This document shows positions 1-6,770 of a stretch of 56,181 nt of DNA, in pieces. This DNA comes from Clostridia bacterium (lineage in GTDB: Bacteria; Bacillota; Clostridia; Peptostreptococcales; Acidaminobacteraceae). The stretch covers positions 1 to 56,181 of the forward strand of contig JAFGTX010000195.1 of the NCBI GenBank assembly GCA_016938815.1, written 5' to 3'. Under the pieces are notes generated by a model that did not search any database, was not told the DNA's origin, and saw nothing but the letters and a program-made list of their open reading frames with translations. The stretch's first letter is position 1. Every line of letters begins with the position of its first letter. The position numbers and the translations under genes were made by a program.

Positions 1-827
1 ACAATGATACGATCAGGCCGCATCCGCAAGGCCGTCTTAATGAGATTGGCAATAGAAATCTCGCCCGCGCCTTCCAGATTTGCCTCACGCTTTTCTAGGG
101 ATACCACATTATCAATGCCTTTAATGGTGATCTCCGCACTATCTTCAATGGTAATAATCCTTTCCCTAGCATCGATTTCTTGGCAAAGGGCATTGAGAAG
201 CGTGGTCTTACCCGACCCCGTGCCGCCGGAAATGAAGATATTTTTCCTATCACTGATGGCCTGTTTCAGAAATGCCATCTCTTCCTTAGAAACACTACCC
301 TTTTCACAAAGATCTTCCAGACTGTAGACTGTCTTGCCAAACTTTCGGATAGTGAGTATTGGTCCATTCAAAGCGACTGGATTCAAAACGATATTGACCC
401 TTGAACCATCGGATAAACGCGCATCAACAATCGGTGAAGAAAAATCCACTTTTCTATTCACGTCTGCAGCGATCCTATGTATCAAAGCCTTATAATGGCT
501 ATCCTTATAAAACTGCGTCCGCGTTTTTTCAATAATCCCACGACGCTCTATAAAGATATGGTCATACCCATTACACATAATCTCTGTCACGCTTTCATCA
601 TCTAGATAGGGTTGTAGGACATCATAAGCGCACATCCTATGGAATATGATCTGAGCGATTTCGCCTTTTTCCACTAAAGAATGCTTACTGAGTATGGGCA
701 ACTGGAAAACCGTGGCCTCAATCAAGGTCTGCATTTCATCAGATGGCACATGTGACTTCATAGAAATCTGATCGACAATTTGGTCTATCGCCGAATCCAA
801 GATGTCAGTAGATATTTGCTTGTCCAT
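1..827 (-). CDS. cpaF: CpaF/TadA-like secretion ATPase (partial, C-terminus outside window)
   Basis: This is the hexameric motor ATPase of Tad/Flp pilus assembly (type II/IV secretion ATPase superfamily), which acts at the cytoplasmic face of the membrane. The visible 275 residues show the N-terminal domain (SVTEIMCNGYDHIFIE, INVERTED-type contact region), then Walker A SGGTGSGKTT, the Asp-box ITIEDSAE and the ALRMRPDRIIV segment where the window cuts the gene. The catalytic Glu/Walker B region and C-terminus lie before position 1. The start ATG at 827 has an AAGGG-type ribosome binding site and overlaps the end of the upstream tadZ-like gene by 43 bp, so translation is probably coupled. Family assignment is firm; the exact system (Flp pilus versus another Tad secretion apparatus) cannot be told without the downstream genes. 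Confidence 0.9.
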   Translation of the reverse strand, partial: MDKQISTDILDSAIDQIVDQISMKSHVPSDEMQTLIEATVFQLPILSKHSLVEKGEIAQIIFHRMCAYDVLQPYLDDESVTEIMCNGYDHIFIERRGIIEKTRTQFYKDSHYKALIHRIAADVNRKVDFSSPIVDARLSDGSRVNIVLNPVALNGPILTIRKFGKTVYSLEDLCEKGSVSKEEMAFLKQAISDRKNIFISGGTGSGKTTLLNALCQEIDARERIITIEDSAEITIKGIDNVVSLEKREANLEGAGEISIANLIKTALRMRPDRII

Positions 828-1741
828 TCTTTTAGCCCTTTCTTGCAATCTATACTGTCGTATAGAGGTATGCTGAAACCTTCTGACGTACTGGTGCCAC
901 TATTCTTATTCTGAATCAAATAAAAACCGCGCTCGCTGCCAATAAGTTGCTGATATTTTTCCTGCCACGACTCAATTTGTTCCCGTGTATGTCGTTGATC
1001 TGCCACCAATAGCCGATAAGTTGCATACTGCAAAATCACCTGTAGCTGTTCACCATAATGCCATGGTGATTCTATGATGACCCATCGATCCTCTATCACG
1101 GAAATCATCCACTCCATGAGCCCCTTGAGTACTGCTGGTGTGAGATAAAGGCAGTCTTCAGGAGATTTAAGACCCGCATTCAATTTCAGCTTGGTTGAAC
1201 GAAGCCCGTCTTTGGCTGCCGCTGTAATGGCCATCGGCACAGAACCATGTTGATGCAAATAATAGACAATCAACGACAAATCCAAGTCGTTATGCGACTC
1301 CATGACATAAGATGCAAAAGAAATCAAAAGGCTACCCTTTCCCAGTGTTTCCGCACCATCACATAGTCCAGCTGCAAGTGCACTTTTTCCAGTGCCACCA
1401 GACATCGAGAAAATCGTTGCCATCATCTGTTGCTGAGGTCCTTTCTTTTCATCCAAAAGTTGACTCAAAATATGACTTGCTTTCGAATGTCTACTAATGC
1501 AACCTTCATGCATACTTTCTTTTTTATTGCCCATGACCAGTCTATACAACCTTCGGTCCTGATACAGCAATTTCTCATAGCGTTCTTCATCCACCAACAG
1601 ATAATCATAGGCATAAGCGCCTATTTCCTGAACCTCCGTTAAAAGATGCACTATGGCTCTATTCTCTATCTCTGCATACCTCTTAAGACCCAAAGCAAAG
1701 CTTTGACAATGATCTAATATTAAAATTACATTTTTTGACAT
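785..1741 (-). CDS. TadZ/CpaE-like pilus assembly ATPase
   Basis: A 318-residue protein with an N-terminal receiver-like region (about 1-95, without an obvious phosphoacceptor pattern) and a ParA/MinD-type P-loop domain whose Walker A reads SMSGGTGKSALAAGL at about residue 113. The signature lysine normally found at the start of the deviant Walker A (KGGxGK) is Met/Ser here, while the second lysine is kept. In Tad loci such proteins (TadZ/CpaE) localise the pilus machine at the pole. It is the first gene of the operon, directly followed by cpaF with a 43-bp overlap, and has a good AGAGGTG ribosome binding site. The C-terminal half is divergent, so the name rests on domain type plus context. 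Confidence 0.75.
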   Translation of the reverse strand: MSKNVILILDHCQSFALGLKRYAEIENRAIVHLLTEVQEIGAYAYDYLLVDEERYEKLLYQDRRLYRLVMGNKKESMHEGCISRHSKASHILSQLLDEKKGPQQQMMATIFSMSGGTGKSALAAGLCDGAETLGKGSLLISFASYVMESHNDLDLSLIVYYLHQHGSVPMAITAAAKDGLRSTKLKLNAGLKSPEDCLYLTPAVLKGLMEWMISVIEDRWVIIESPWHYGEQLQVILQYATYRLLVADQRHTREQIESWQEKYQQLIGSERGFYLIQNKNSGTSTSEGFSIPLYDSIDCKKGLKEWTSKYLLTSWIRR

Positions 1742-1758
1742 TTTTCACCTCTGAGTCT

Positions 1759-1786
1759 ATTTTACTATTTTTACATTATTTGTCAA
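1759..1786 (-). promoter_or_regulatory. Sigma-A-type promoter of tadZ-cpaF
   Basis: On the minus strand TTGACA (1781-1786) and TAAAAT (1759-1764) are separated by 16 bp, about 20 bp upstream of the tadZ-like start codon. The -35 abuts the U-tract of the preceding oxaloacetate decarboxylase terminator, so the Tad operon starts afresh here. Confidence 0.65.
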
Positions 1787-1788
1787 TC

Positions 1789-1833
1789 TTAAAACAAAAG
1801 GAAACCAGTCTGAATATTTCAAACTGGTTCCAA
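1789..1833 (-). terminator. Rho-independent terminator after oxaloacetate decarboxylase subunit
   Basis: A hairpin with arms around 1800-1815 and 1819-1832 (ACCAGTTTGAA / TTCAGACTGGT, three-base loop) is followed on the minus strand by CCTTTTGTTTT. It lies 43 bp after the stop codon of the gene at 1876-3273. Confidence 0.8.
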
Positions 1834-1875
1834 GGTAAAGGTTTCGTGAAGAAACAACAATGCAATTTTTTTGTC

Positions 1876-3273
1876 TTAAACAGGATGTACACGCTCTTCT
1901 ACTTGTACCATCGTGCCATCAATCTTGTAACGTTCCGCTTGTCTGTACTTAAAGAACTCAATTGCCGGTTGTGGGAATAAAATATAAGACAATAGATCCT
2001 CTGGTTCTTCAAAGAACTCTGCCATATTTTCTTTCTCAGCTTCAAGCATTGGTTCAAGTAAATCCGCAGGGCGACAAGTTATTTGTGCTTCGTCACCGAT
2101 AATTTTCTTAACGATTTCTTCTTTAATTTCTACAGTTGGTTTGCCGTACATGCCTTTTACATAAGCTTTGACTTCTTTAGGCACCATTTTGTAACGTTCT
2201 CCAGTTACAACATTTAGTACCGCCTGAGTACCTACGATTTGACTGGTTGGTGTCACTAGTGGTGGATAACCTAAATCTTCTCTCACTCTAGGAACTTCCT
2301 TAAGCACTTCTTCGAATTTATCCAATGCATTTTGCATTTTAAGCTGAGAAACCAAATTGGATAGCATGCCACCTGGCACTTGATATACCAGTGTATTGAT
2401 GTCAACACCAAGTACTTTGCTGTCTAGAAGGCCGCTTTCGATAGACTTCTCTCTGATCTTATTGAAGTACGATGAAATGCTGTTCAATTTTTTCAAATCA
2501 AGGCCTGTATCATACTGACTACCTTGGAGCGTTGCAATCAACGACTCTGTCGGTGGTTGAGACGTACCTAGGGCAAATGGTGAAATTGCCGTATCGATAA
2601 TATCTACGCCCGCTTCAATACCCTTAAGGTAAGTCATGCTTGCAAGACCACTTGTTGCGTGAGAATGCAACTCCAGCGGCACCGATGTGTTTTCTTTGAT
2701 TGCTTTTACCAATTCATAAGCGTAATAAGGTGTCAATAAACCTGACATATCCTTGATAGCAATCGAATCCGCACCCATCGATTCCATCTCTTTTGCTAAA
2801 TTAACAAACGTTTCTGTCGTATGCGCTGGACTGATTGTATATGAAATCGCCGCTTGCGCATGACCACCTGCTGCCTTAGTCGCTTCCAAAGCCACTCTCA
2901 AATTTCTCGTATCGTTTAACGCATCAAAAATTCTAATGATGTCAATACCATTGCCAACAGAACGCTTAACGAACTCTTTAACAACATCATCTGGGTAATG
3001 CTTGTATCCTAAGATGTTTTGTCCTCTAAGCAACATCTGCAATTTAGTGTTCTTCATGTATTTTCTGATTAATCTCAATCGTTCCCATGGATTTTCATAT
3101 AAAAATCTGAGTGAAGCATCAAACGTCGCACCGCCCCACATTTCTACCGCATGGTAACCGATTGCATCCATTTCTTCTAATATAGGAATCATCTCTTCAG
3201 TTGATAATCGGGTTGCTATCAACGACTGATGACCATCTCTTAGCACCGTTTCCGTTATCTTTACTTTAGACAT
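1876..3273 (-). CDS. oadA: Oxaloacetate decarboxylase alpha / pyruvate carboxylase subunit B, biotin domain absent
   Basis: A carboxyltransferase subunit that moves a carboxyl group between oxaloacetate/pyruvate and a biotin carrier. The N-terminus TETVLRDGHQSLIATR is the signature of the DRE-TIM (HMGL-like) barrel; AIKDMSG carries the lysine that is carbamylated in the family and ELHSHATSG supplies metal-binding histidines. After the barrel (about 1-280) comes the conserved PYC/OADA domain to residue 465. Full-length OadA proteins run to nearly 600 residues with a C-terminal biotinyl domain; here the protein stops before it and no AMKM motif is present, so a separate biotin carrier must exist elsewhere. 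It is monocistronic and divergent from an Lrp-type regulator. A methylmalonyl-CoA carboxyltransferase 5S role is the alternative. Confidence 0.88.
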   Translation of the reverse strand: MSKVKITETVLRDGHQSLIATRLSTEEMIPILEEMDAIGYHAVEMWGGATFDASLRFLYENPWERLRLIRKYMKNTKLQMLLRGQNILGYKHYPDDVVKEFVKRSVGNGIDIIRIFDALNDTRNLRVALEATKAAGGHAQAAISYTISPAHTTETFVNLAKEMESMGADSIAIKDMSGLLTPYYAYELVKAIKENTSVPLELHSHATSGLASMTYLKGIEAGVDIIDTAISPFALGTSQPPTESLIATLQGSQYDTGLDLKKLNSISSYFNKIREKSIESGLLDSKVLGVDINTLVYQVPGGMLSNLVSQLKMQNALDKFEEVLKEVPRVREDLGYPPLVTPTSQIVGTQAVLNVVTGERYKMVPKEVKAYVKGMYGKPTVEIKEEIVKKIIGDEAQITCRPADLLEPMLEAEKENMAEFFEEPEDLLSYILFPQPAIEFFKYRQAERYKIDGTMVQVEERVHPV

Positions 3274-3312
3274 ATCAATACCTCCTGATTTATTAATACC
3301 CTCTGTATATTT

Positions 3313-3364
3313 ATTCTATCACCGGGCAAAAACAGTGTACATGACACAAAAAAGGTGTTATGAT
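3313..3364. promoter_or_regulatory. Overlapping divergent promoters oadA / lrp with one shared -35
   Basis: The palindromic hexamer TGTACA (3336-3341) lies exactly 17 bp from TATGAT (3359-3364, plus strand, toward the Lrp gene) and exactly 17 bp from TAGAAT (3313-3318, minus strand, toward oadA). Each promoter has four of six -35 matches. The segment also carries GTGT-ACATG-ACAC dyad symmetry (3335-3347), a plausible operator for the adjacent regulator. Confidence 0.5.
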
Positions 3365-3424
3365 AAATTGTGTTAAATAAAAAAGATATTTAGTAAGAAC
3401 TACTTAAATAAAAAAGGAGGTTTC

Positions 3425-3856
3425 ATGGATACTACTGACTATAAAATATTAGAAGCGCTGCAGAAAGATGGACGTATTTCAATGAAAGACCTTGGACAAT
3501 TAGTTGCATTAACACCACCGGCCGTTTCAGAACGGGTACGTCGTTTAGAAGAAAGCGGCGTGATTGAAGGCTACAAAGCCGTTGTAAATCCACTACGTCT
3601 CGGCAAATTAGTTAAAGCCATCATTAACGTAGAGATGAAAGTTCAGGTGCATAAACAATTCTTGGATCTTGCAAAATCTGAAAATGCCATTATAGAATGT
3701 CATCATATGACAGGGGATGACTGCATGACCATCACGGTTGTTGTAGAAAATACCATTGAGTTGGAAAGGTTGCTGGATAAGATTCAGAAAGTCGGCAACA
3801 CAAGAACATCTATTGTTTTATCCAGTCCCATCTTAAACAAGCCGATATTACCATAA
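3425..3856 (+). CDS. Lrp/AsnC family transcriptional regulator
   Basis: A 143-residue DNA-binding regulator. Residues 1-60 form the AsnC-type helix-turn-helix (DYKILEALQKDGRISMKDLG then TPPAVSERVRRLEESGVI), and about 65-140 form the RAM ligand-binding/dimerisation domain (HHMTGDDCMTITVVVEN). The length is typical of the family, and a strong AAGGAGG ribosome binding site sits 6 bp before the ATG. It is divergent from the oxaloacetate decarboxylase subunit and shares its promoter region, so it may regulate that gene and itself in response to an amino acid; the ligand cannot be read from sequence. Confidence 0.93.
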   Translation: MDTTDYKILEALQKDGRISMKDLGQLVALTPPAVSERVRRLEESGVIEGYKAVVNPLRLGKLVKAIINVEMKVQVHKQFLDLAKSENAIIECHHMTGDDCMTITVVVENTIELERLLDKIQKVGNTRTSIVLSSPILNKPILP

Positions 3857-3889
3857 AAAAAACGCTGGTTATGTTGTACCAGCGTTTTT
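3857..3889. terminator. Bidirectional terminator between lrp and yitT
   Basis: The stem AACGCTGGT / ACCAGCGTT (3861-3869 and 3878-3886) with an 8-base loop is flanked by A6 on the left and T5 on the right. It can therefore end transcription of both convergent genes. Confidence 0.88.
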
Positions 3890-3914
3890 ATATTGCCTAA
3901 TTGTCTTTTTTACT

Positions 3915-4811
3915 CTATTCGTTGAGTAGTAAATTATCAAACCCAACACCCATGCCCCATACAGAAGCAATGGCCGTCACAGTAACAAACGCATTTTGAT
4001 CCACTTTCGCTATTTTTTGTCTAATCAACATGGATTCACGTCTTGAACAAACCGTTACCAATTTAATGCGTTCTAAATTCGAATATGCTCCAACAATATT
4101 GTATTTCGTGATACCTCTATGAATATCATTGAGGATAAAATCTTCAATCGCTTCTTCCTTATCACTGATAATCTCCAGCTTCAGCAGGTTGTTACCAAAT
4201 CCGTATAGAATGACTTCCATACTTTTAATGAAGACCACTTGTGTCACAATCGCATAAAGTGCCGTCTGTAAGTTGAACACGACTATAGATAAAACAATAA
4301 CCGTAATGTCTAAAACCGCCACCAACTGACTGATAGACATAAAAGGAAAAACCTTAATGTGTAGTACTTTAGCGATGGTATCCGTACCACCGGAAGAAAA
4401 TCCGCGTTTCAGGAAAAATCCTGCACCTGCACCGGCGATAATACCATAATAGATGGAAGAAAGAAACATATCCCCATCTGTAAAGTTGAATTTTCCGCTG
4501 AACAGGTGTTCAAAGGAAATCAGAAATGCCGGCAATACAAGGGACAAAATGACAATCTTCTTAACCTCCTCCTTGCCTAACATCAGGTATGTGAACATCA
4601 ATACCAGCAAGGACATACCATAATAAATAATAGTATATGGGATCCCAATAAATTTTTCAACAACAATTGAAAAACCCGTGATACCACCTGTAATTAAATG
4701 ATTCGGCTTTAAAATCACCGTGATTGCAAATGACAACAAAACACAGCCAATGATAATATATAAAGCATCTATAATATGTTTGGCCCAAATACGTTCCAAT
4801 TTCTCTTTCAT
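3915..4811 (-). CDS. YitT family membrane protein (copy 1)
   Basis: A 298-residue integral membrane protein with about five to six hydrophobic segments in the first 200 residues (family DUF161), with typical motifs LKPNHLITGGITGFSI and RGFSSGGTDTIAKVL, followed by a soluble DUF2179 domain (KLVTVCSRRESMLIRQKI). Its biochemical role is unknown; it is annotated as a possible transporter. The start is placed at the internal ATG at 4811, because GGAGGG lies 7 bp upstream of it and nothing comparable precedes the longer reading at 4847. It lies downstream of cysE but has its own good promoter. A second, diverged copy lies at 9824-10693. Confidence 0.85.
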   Translation of the reverse strand: MKEKLERIWAKHIIDALYIIIGCVLLSFAITVILKPNHLITGGITGFSIVVEKFIGIPYTIIYYGMSLLVLMFTYLMLGKEEVKKIVILSLVLPAFLISFEHLFSGKFNFTDGDMFLSSIYYGIIAGAGAGFFLKRGFSSGGTDTIAKVLHIKVFPFMSISQLVAVLDITVIVLSIVVFNLQTALYAIVTQVVFIKSMEVILYGFGNNLLKLEIISDKEEAIEDFILNDIHRGITKYNIVGAYSNLERIKLVTVCSRRESMLIRQKIAKVDQNAFVTVTAIASVWGMGVGFDNLLLNE

Positions 4812-4852
4812 AGCATTACCCTCCAAGCTATATCGTTTTGAAAACAAGATTC

Positions 4853-4881
4853 ATATTAACATAGTCGCTTACAAGGGTCAA
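4853..4881 (-). promoter_or_regulatory. Promoter of yitT copy 1
   Basis: On the minus strand TTGACC (4876-4881), a 17-bp spacer and TAATAT (4853-4858) lie in the 92-bp gap between cysE and the yitT start. This allows expression independent of the upstream T-box. Confidence 0.65.
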
Positions 4882-4903
4882 CAGTTATTTCGTTAATTTA
4901 GGA

Positions 4904-5485
4904 TTAAATTACCATTTCGTTATAAATCTCTGTAATACCAGTGGTTCGCTCAATAGAATCCTTAATTTGTTCCGTCTTGAAAGGCAAGGTTTTTGCCTTG
5001 TAACCCACCGTTGTGGAGTCCTTTTCCGTATTTTTTAGAACTACACTGCCTGCACCAATTTTACTACCCTTTGCAATGGTAATAGGTCCAAGTACCTTGG
5101 CACCGGCACCAATAACAACGTCGTCTTCAAGCGTCGGATGTCGTTTTCCGACATCTTTACCCGTACCACCAAGGGTCACGCCTTGATAAATGGTAACATC
5201 GTCACCGATGATGGTCGTTTCGCCAATGACCACGCCCATACCATGATCTATGAAGAAACGTCTTCCGATCGTTGCACCTGGATGAATTTCAATGCCTGTC
5301 AGAAACCGAGCGAACTGAGATAAAAATCTTGCCATAAAAAAGGCATTGTGTCGATATAGCCAGTTTGCCGCTCTATAAAAAGCCATTGCATGTACTGTCG
5401 GGTAGAGTAGGATCACTTCTACATACGACCGAGCCGCTGGATCATTCTTCAAAATATTATCTAAATACGCTTTCATCTGTTTCAT
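4904..5485 (-). CDS. cysE: Serine O-acetyltransferase
   Basis: This enzyme acetylates L-serine with acetyl-CoA to O-acetylserine, the first committed step of cysteine synthesis in the cytoplasm. It has 193 residues, the short form usual in Firmicutes: an N-terminal helical part (VEVILLYPTVHAMAFYRAAN) followed by the left-handed parallel beta-helix hexapeptide repeats from about residue 65 (IHPGATIGRRFFIDHGMGVV, IYQGVTLGGTGK, RHPTLEDDVVIGAGAKVLG). The His of FIDHG and the Asp of the preceding region are catalytic in the family. The start has a GGGGAGGG ribosome binding site. It follows cysK by 29 bp and shares the cysteine T-box leader. Confidence 0.95.
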   Translation of the reverse strand: MKQMKAYLDNILKNDPAARSYVEVILLYPTVHAMAFYRAANWLYRHNAFFMARFLSQFARFLTGIEIHPGATIGRRFFIDHGMGVVIGETTIIGDDVTIYQGVTLGGTGKDVGKRHPTLEDDVVIGAGAKVLGPITIAKGSKIGAGSVVLKNTEKDSTTVGYKAKTLPFKTEQIKDSIERTTGITEIYNEMVI

Positions 5486-5514
5486 AACACCCTCCCCTTA
5501 AAACTTGATGCCCA

Positions 5515-6426
5515 CTAATAATACAGTCCCATAGAAATATACTTACTGCCACTATCCGGTGCAACCGTCACCACTTTTTTTCCTTTGCCGAGGCGCTTAG
5601 CTATTTCGATAGCTGCCACTACATTAGCCGCAGATGAAATGCCGACAAAAAGGCCTTCACTGTTCAGTAATGTCTTTGTCATCACCTTGGCATCTTCACT
5701 GGCAACTTCCATAATCTCGTCAATGACTTCTCTATTCAATATAGCTGGAGCGAATCCTGCGCCAATGCCTTGAATACTATGAGCACCAATTTCTCCACCA
5801 GAGAGTATATTGGATTCTTTCGGTTCTACACCTACTATCAAAACTTCTTTCAACTCTTCCTTAAGACGCTTGCCTGTGCCCGATATGGTACCTCCAGTGC
5901 CAATGCCTGCAACAAAAGCATCGATTTTTCCAATTTGCTTAAGAAGTTCAGGACCAGTACCATAGTAATGCGCTTTTACATTACTTTGATTGACGAATTG
6001 ACCCGGTTGATAATAATGCTCATTTTCCGCTACCAATCGATCTGCTTCCTCAATCGCACCTTTCATACCAAGTTTACCGTCGGTCAAAACCAGTTCGGCA
6101 CCATATGATCTGATAAGATTGCGACGTTCAGCACTCATGCTGTCCGGCATAACAATCTTGACATCATAGCCTTTTATTTTGCCGATCATCGCCAAAGCGA
6201 TACCCGTATTACCGCTAGTCGGTTCAACGATAACGCTGCCTTCTACCAAATCACCACGTTCTTCTGCATCCACAATCATCTGATATGCCGCTCTATCCTT
6301 AATACTGCCTGCCGGGTTAAAGCTTTCTAATTTAATATAAATATCCGCCATATCTTCTGACGTTAACTTTACTAATCTCACAATCGGTGTATTGCCAATC
6401 AATTCTAAAGCATTCTGTTTAATCAT
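5515..6426 (-). CDS. cysK: Cysteine synthase A (O-acetylserine sulfhydrylase)
   Basis: A PLP enzyme that makes cysteine from O-acetylserine and sulfide. Its 303 residues match the family length. The PLP lysine is K43 in PAGSIKDRA, the substrate loop is PTSGNTGIALA at about 70, and the PLP phosphate site is GIGTGGTISGTG at about 176. The C-terminal DSGSKYISMGLY is typical. Together with cysE it can form the cysteine synthase complex. An AAGGAG motif precedes the ATG, and the gene starts 26 bp after the T-box terminator stem. Confidence is very high. Confidence 0.96.
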   Translation of the reverse strand: MIKQNALELIGNTPIVRLVKLTSEDMADIYIKLESFNPAGSIKDRAAYQMIVDAEERGDLVEGSVIVEPTSGNTGIALAMIGKIKGYDVKIVMPDSMSAERRNLIRSYGAELVLTDGKLGMKGAIEEADRLVAENEHYYQPGQFVNQSNVKAHYYGTGPELLKQIGKIDAFVAGIGTGGTISGTGKRLKEELKEVLIVGVEPKESNILSGGEIGAHSIQGIGAGFAPAILNREVIDEIMEVASEDAKVMTKTLLNSEGLFVGISSAANVVAAIEIAKRLGKGKKVVTVAPDSGSKYISMGLYY

Positions 6427-6440
6427 CCTTCTTCTCCTTT

Positions 6441-6484
6441 TAAAAACAAAAAACTCCGCCTCTAATATACATTAGAGACGGAGT
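6441..6484 (-). terminator. T-box regulated intrinsic terminator
   Basis: The stem ACTCCGTCTCTAAT / ATTAGAGGCGGAGT (6453-6484) has a four-base loop and is followed on the minus strand by TTTTTTGTTTTT. The 5' arm overlaps the antiterminator pairing region. Confidence 0.9.
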
Positions 6485-6726
6485 ATATACTCCGCGGTTC
6501 CACTCTAGTTAATCTCACGATTCCCTCATCGAGTACTGACATACTCTATCTCTATAACGGGAGAACCCGGCACAGCCTACTGTTATTTCGGTGCGCTACT
6601 CCAAAGGGCACTTCCCCAACATCCTCTAAAAGACTTTCACCAACCGTCTTCTCTCTCAATAGACAATCAAGGGTACTTTCCTTCTTCCTCGTAATTCCTA
6701 CTAAAATACTATGAATTATTTTGCTT
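6441..6726 (-). ncRNA. T-box riboswitch leader, cysteine (specifier UGC)
   Basis: On the minus strand the leader shows the hallmark T-box sequence TGGAACCGCGG (6492-6502). The Stem I region has AGTA on its 5' side and GGAAG-TGC-C on its 3' side, so the predicted specifier codon is UGC (Cys) at 6608-6610. A Stem III-like element (CAGTAG...CCGGG...CCCGTTATAG) follows. A strong terminator hairpin (6453-6484) with a T-tract competes with the antiterminator that includes the T-box sequence. Uncharged tRNA-Cys is expected to pair with the specifier and the T-box bulge and allow read-through into cysK-cysE. This element fills nearly the whole 344-bp gap between the BTAD gene and cysK. Confidence 0.93.
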
Positions 6727-6732
6727 GTACTT

Positions 6733-6761
6733 ATAATACGTGAGACACTTAAAATTGTCAA
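6733..6761 (-). promoter_or_regulatory. Promoter of the cysK-cysE T-box transcript
   Basis: A consensus TTGACA (6756-6761), a 17-bp spacer and TATTAT (6733-6738) lie on the minus strand just after the stop codon of the BTAD regulator. The predicted transcript start is near 6726. Confidence 0.85.
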
Positions 6762-6770
6762 CCCATTTTT

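Noticed and set aside
6552-6761. 69-codon open frame on the minus strand
   Set aside because: It lies wholly inside the T-box leader, and its sequence is explained by the RNA elements; there is no ribosome binding site.
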